Assembly (NCBI GenBank): GCA_019309045.1
Contig: JAFDGZ010000043.1
Location: forward strand, 1-40,268
Direction of reading: 5' to 3'
DNA: 40,268 nucleotides
Source of the DNA: Deltaproteobacteria bacterium
GTDB lineage: Bacteria; Desulfobacterota; Syntrophobacteria; BM002
Made by a program: the position numbers and the translations under genes. Positions 36,247 through 40,268 of this stretch are shown in pieces (positions within the stretch are counted from its first letter, which is position 1; every line of letters begins with the position of its first letter). Under the pieces are notes generated by a model. That model ran no database searches. It saw only the letters and a list, made by a program, of their open reading frames with translations, and was not told where the DNA came from.

Positions 36247-36468
36247 TTAAACTGCTTCCACGCTGGTTATTTCAGGTATCTGCTGTTTCAGAACCCTTTC
36301 AACACCGGCCTTGAGAGTCATCTGTGACATGGGGCAGCCATGACAGGCCCCGGTGAGGCGAACCTTGACAACGCCGTTTTCTTCCACGTCCACCAGCTCG
36401 ATGTCTCCGCCATCGCGCTGCAAAGCTGGGCGGATTTTGGTAAGTGCCTGTTCAACTCTATCTCGCAT
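36247..36468 (-). CDS. NifU C-terminal-type Fe-S cluster scaffold
   Basis: A single NifU/Nfu domain protein of 73 residues that would carry a [4Fe-4S] cluster, bridged by the two Cys of the dimer, to target apoproteins. The diagnostic stretch is LTGACHGCPMSQMTLKAGVERVL, with CxxC followed by IPEITSVEAV. VEQALTKIRPALQRDGGDIELVDV precedes it. The ATG at 36468 has AAGGAG six bases upstream, which rules out a longer frame that adds 18 residues. It stands alone and is convergent with rlmH. Fe-S demand would be high in an anaerobe. Confidence 0.92.
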   Translation of the reverse strand: MRDRVEQALTKIRPALQRDGGDIELVDVEENGVVKVRLTGACHGCPMSQMTLKAGVERVLKQQIPEITSVEAV

Positions 36469-36812
36469 GCAATTCTCCTTTTTACAGCAATCTGTAACCT
36501 GGTCAGCAAAACCTATGGCCACAGAAAGTATCTGTTCAATTATTCTTCGCAGGTGGCTATATTTCTGTAGAGCATGCTGCCGGGCTGTGGTTGCAAACTC
36601 TAGCTCATTTCACTCTTGCCCTGCGAATATTACGTACTATAACTACTGGAGGGGGCGATTGCAACCTAATTCTCCTTCAAGCCTGGTCGGAATTTCGTGG
36701 CTCACATCTTGCAAAAATGGCAACAAGCGTGGGAAGTTTGAAATGGAGGGGCCCGAAAGGGATATCCATGCTCCTCCTGTCTGCATGAATTGAGCAGCGA
36801 GGGAAGAAGAGT
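36469..36812. other. Intergenic region between divergent genes
   Basis: The 344 bases hold the leftward NifU-type leader and a rightward promoter candidate (listed separately). I saw no gene. Overlapping short frames show no ribosome-binding site or recognisable protein. The rightward leader to the dehydrogenase gene would be about 165 bases, long enough for a regulatory fold, but I could not assign one. Confidence 0.4.
36616..36643 (+). promoter_or_regulatory. Candidate promoter for the UDP-sugar dehydrogenase gene
   Basis: TTGCCC (36616-36621) and TATAAC (36638-36643) are 16 bases apart. The -10 matches consensus at five of six positions, the -35 at four of six. Confidence 0.4.
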
Positions 36813-38150
36813 ATGAAAGAGCAGCTTATAAGCAAGATTAGAAGCCGACAGAGCATGATTGGCATTATCGGGCTTGGATACGTGGGCCTGCCTCTTATGC
36901 TTCGCTTTACTGAAGAGAGGTTCCCGGTAGTTGGTTTTGACATTGATAAGAACAAGGTGGTCAAGCTGAATAAAGGTGAGAGCTACATAGGTCATATTGC
37001 CAGCGAGGAGATTGCTGCAAGACGAGCGGAGGTTAGCAGGATTTCTGATGGCAAGGAAGTTCCTTTATTCGAAGCTACAACCAACTACAGCCGCAGTGCA
37101 GAAATGGACGTCCTGATTCTGTGCGTACCTACACCACTGGATATACACCGGGAACCTGATCTCTCCTTTGTCCGGTCAACCATGACATCAATTTACCCAC
37201 ACCTCCGGCCGGGGCAAATGTTGTGTCTCGAAAGCACAACATATCCAGGAACCACTGAAGAGGAACTGCAGCCCATGATTGAAAGCCGCGGCCTGACCGT
37301 AGGTAAAGACATTTTTCTGGTGTATTCCCCGGAGCGGGAAGATCCGGGGAATCCAAAATATCACACTAGAAATATCCCCAGGGTGTGTGGAGGAGTGACA
37401 GAGAATTGTCTCGAGGTGGGTGTGGCGCTCTATGGGGAGGTGGTGGAACGAGTGGTGCCCGTGTCATCAACCAGGGCGGCTGAACTCACAAAGCTGCTGG
37501 AAAATATCTACCGGGCGGTAAACATAGGACTTGTAAATGAACTGAAGATGGTTGCTGACCGAATGGGTATCGATATCCATGAAGTGATTGATGCTGCGGC
37601 CACAAAACCGTTCGGCTTTACCCCGTTTCATCCCGGCCCCGGCCTTGGCGGCCACTGCATCCCCATCGATCCATTTTATCTCACCTGGAAGGCGAGGGCC
37701 TTCGGTCTCAACACTCGCTTTATAGAACTCGCTGGTGAAGTCAATACAGCTATGCCCCACTGGGTGGTAGAGAAAGTTGCTGAAGGCTTAAATAACCGAG
37801 GCAAGCCCATCAAAGGGGCAAAGATTCTCGTTCTGGGCCTGGCATACAAGAAAAACGTGGACGATCCAAGAGAATCGCCTGCCATGGAAATTATGGAGAT
37901 CCTTCGCGCCAAGGGAGCGGAGGTGAGTTATAGCGATCCTTACATTAGAGTGTTTCCTCGGATGCGCCGCTACCATTTCAACTTGAAGTCTGTTGAACTG
38001 ACGCCAGAAAATTTGCAGAGCGTGGACTGTGTAGTTCTGGTTACCGACCATGACGCCTTTCCCTATGATGCCATCGAGAGATATGCTTCGCTCATCGTAG
38101 ACAGTCGGGGAGTGTATCGCCAAAAGAGAGACAATGTAATTAAGGCTTAA
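36813..38150 (+). CDS. UDP-N-acetyl-D-glucosamine/hexosamine 6-dehydrogenase family
   Basis: It oxidises C6 of a UDP-sugar (probably UDP-GlcNAc or UDP-ManNAc) to the uronic acid with two NAD, for surface polysaccharide. [15 protein letters not shown] is the NAD fold. [31 protein letters not shown] and [11 protein letters not shown] are typical of the WbpA/TviB group rather than UDP-glucose dehydrogenase. [19 protein letters not shown] follows. The catalytic Cys is in [35 protein letters not shown] and [13 protein letters not shown] complete the C-terminal domain. The length, 445 residues, is normal. A purine-rich GAGGGAAGAAG stretch precedes the ATG. GalE lies 1 kb away on the other strand. 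Confidence 0.92.
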   Translation: MKEQLISKIRSRQSMIGIIGLGYVGLPLMLRFTEERFPVVGFDIDKNKVVKLNKGESYIGHIASEEIAARRAEVSRISDGKEVPLFEATTNYSRSAEMDVLILCVPTPLDIHREPDLSFVRSTMTSIYPHLRPGQMLCLESTTYPGTTEEELQPMIESRGLTVGKDIFLVYSPEREDPGNPKYHTRNIPRVCGGVTENCLEVGVALYGEVVERVVPVSSTRAAELTKLLENIYRAVNIGLVNELKMVADRMGIDIHEVIDAAATKPFGFTPFHPGPGLGGHCIPIDPFYLTWKARAFGLNTRFIELAGEVNTAMPHWVVEKVAEGLNNRGKPIKGAKILVLGLAYKKNVDDPRESPAMEIMEILRAKGAEVSYSDPYIRVFPRMRRYHFNLKSVELTPENLQSVDCVVLVTDHDAFPYDAIERYASLIVDSRGVYRQKRDNVIKA

Positions 38151-38270
38151 CTTCACAATCAGAACGAAAACCTTAATAAAAAAACCAGGTTAATTTCATT
38201 TTTACCCTTGACATTTGGCAAGTTATATTTTAGGGTGAATGACAATTAGTTTATACCCCCATTACAATAC

Positions 38271-38293
38271 TCAATAGGCGCACTACCTATTGA
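38271..38293. repeat. 8-bp perfect inverted repeat
   Basis: TCAATAGG (38271-38278) and CCTATTGA (38286-38293) are perfect arms around the 7-base loop CGCACTA. No T-run follows. It may be an operator or a transcript-end hairpin of the upstream dehydrogenase gene. Confidence 0.5.
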
Positions 38294-38463
38294 TCCTGTT
38301 TGACAAGCATTATGAGAACGATGAAAATTTGGCAATACAGAGTAGCGATATCTGCAGCAGTATCTGACTGTGGGCTAGGTGAGTACTGAATTCGGCATTA
38401 GGTGCTAGCGACGACTGGACAATTTGGTGGGGGCTAGGGGCATCAGCACAACTGAAACATCGT

Positions 38464-38585
38464 CTTCCAGAACCTTCTCGAACATGATGGCGCACCCTAC
38501 CCGGTTTGTCTTTGTCCCCAATTGCGGAATCAATCAAAGGTTGTGAGGGTAGGATATTTATGACATGGCGGGAAGGTTCTGGAAG
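38464..38585. repeat. 122-bp centre-symmetric imperfect palindrome
   Basis: Three pairs of arms share one centre (38524.5). CTTCCAGAACCTTC (38464-38477) pairs with GAAGGTTCTGGAAG (38572-38585), 14 of 14, with CG/CG pairs two bases further in. CCTACCC (38496-38502) pairs with GGGTAGG (38547-38553). CTTTG (38510-38514) pairs with CAAAG (38535-38539). The inside is otherwise unpaired. The element ends about 17 bases before the AGGAGG of the 85-residue gene, so a transcript through it could fold into a long hairpin in the leader. Confidence 0.8.
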
Positions 38586-38611
38586 GCAACCTATGTCTAG
38601 GAGGGGCATCA

Positions 38612-38869
38612 ATGGGCAACAGACCAGAGAAGATCTTTCAACACGGCAGTGTAAAAGCAGCTATTTTTCACAACGAAATCTTCAAAGACGGTCAAGGCTT
38701 TTCCGTAAAAAAGGTTTCCTTCCAGAAATTATATAGAGACAGTGAGGGCAACCTGAAGACCACCGCAAGTCTCGACGTCAATGACCTTCCCAAGGCTGTG
38801 CTCGTCCTGCAAAAAGCCTATGACTACCTTACTGAACGCTCATTTACTGAAGAGGTGGACGCAGTTTAA
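38612..38869 (+). CDS. Small hypothetical protein, 85 residues
   Basis: Not assigned to a named family. AGGAGG lies 8 bases before the ATG, a strong ribosome-binding site. The protein has an alternating beta-type pattern (GSVKAAIFHNEIFKDGQGFSVKKVSFQ, KLYRDSEGNLKTTASLDVNDLP), then a helix (KAVLVLQKAYDYLTE). There is no signal peptide, membrane segment or Cys. I recall similar short proteins, with a DVNDLPKA-like turn and an LQKAYEYL-like helix, as conserved unknowns in Desulfobacterota, but cannot prove it here. It follows the long palindrome, and its own neighbours are polysaccharide genes. A nucleic-acid or ligand-binding role is only a guess from the fold pattern. Confidence 0.75.
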   Translation: MGNRPEKIFQHGSVKAAIFHNEIFKDGQGFSVKKVSFQKLYRDSEGNLKTTASLDVNDLPKAVLVLQKAYDYLTERSFTEEVDAV

Positions 38870-38909
38870 CATTATGTCCGGCGAGGAGGCGTTTTGTGAA
38901 GAGGGGAAA

Positions 38910-38942
38910 AGGGGCACTACCAATGCAGCACACCATGCCCCT
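38910..38942 (+). terminator. Possible stem-loop after the small gene
   Basis: AGGGGCA (38910-38916) and TGCCCCT (38936-38942) form a 7-bp stem with a 19-base loop, about 40 bases after the stop. It lacks a T-run, so it may be a factor-assisted end or no terminator at all. Confidence 0.25.
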
Positions 38943-39073
38943 CGTCGGACATCTCCCTCTTCATGTTCACCACGGCTGGCACTGACTCTTTTGAGACGCT
39001 GGACGCCTTCTTACTTTGAACCTGTTGCCAATATGATGTGCGGAGTGGTTTTTTGGGATATAATGTGCCGTTG

Positions 39074-40268
<1,195 letters not shown>

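Larger units (their letters stand above)
38151..38611. other. Intergenic region rich in inverted repeats
   Basis: This 460-base stretch starts AT-rich after the dehydrogenase stop. TTGACA at 38208-38213 with TAGGGT 17 bases on is a possible promoter with a poor -10. It holds an 8-bp hairpin (38271-38293) and a 122-bp palindrome (38464-38585), listed separately. I found no convincing protein gene. The ribosome-binding site of the next gene lies at its end. Confidence 0.5.

Overview
This 40 kb window looks like a chromosome segment of a Gram-negative, probably anaerobic bacterium of the Desulfobacterota (old Deltaproteobacteria). The evidence is the xse-ispA-dxs-tlyA and tilS-ftsH-folP-glmM gene orders, a B12-dependent class II ribonucleotide reductase, sigma-54 activators, a PilZ-FHA protein, and an outer-membrane beta-barrel tail ending in Phe. 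The exact lineage cannot be fixed from sequence alone. Most genes are housekeeping; I see no prophage, insertion sequence, CRISPR array or toxin module.

Layout. 1-5.6 kb: a tRNA-Glu, then leftward genes for a chorismate mutase-prephenate dehydrogenase fusion (tyrA), a PilZ-FHA protein, a sigma-54 activator with no receiver domain, and a PilR-like response regulator. 6.1-9.2 kb: a strong promoter framed by an inverted repeat, nrdJ, and endonuclease V. 9.3-21.7 kb, all leftward: a secreted CAP-domain protein, then a long run read from tilS through ftsH, folP, glmM, coaX, an LD-carboxypeptidase, a beta-lactamase-fold serine hydrolase and mpl. This joins cell-wall precursor synthesis, murein recycling, cofactor synthesis and membrane proteolysis. 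21.9-28.9 kb, rightward: a DedA-type membrane protein and a five-gene peptide ABC transporter. 29.2-36.2 kb, rightward: xseA, an M23 peptidase, xseB, ispA, dxs, tlyA and rlmH, covering DNA repair, isoprenoid precursors and rRNA methylation. 36.2-40.3 kb: a NifU-type Fe-S protein, a UDP-sugar dehydrogenase, a small conserved-looking protein behind a long palindrome, galE, and the end of an outer-membrane beta-barrel gene cut by the window edge. The last group suggests surface polysaccharide synthesis.

The most unusual points are these. The N-terminus of the DppD-like ATPase is encoded by six tandem GCGGAAT heptamers in place of the usual first strand and A-loop. The permease DppC and the binding protein of the same transporter carry large insertions. 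The CAP protein appears fused to a metalloprotease-type propeptide domain. A 122-bp centre-symmetric imperfect palindrome sits just upstream of the 85-residue protein. A 9-bp inverted repeat brackets the nrdJ promoter. Many genes start with TTG or GTG, and I moved several starts inward on ribosome-binding-site grounds.
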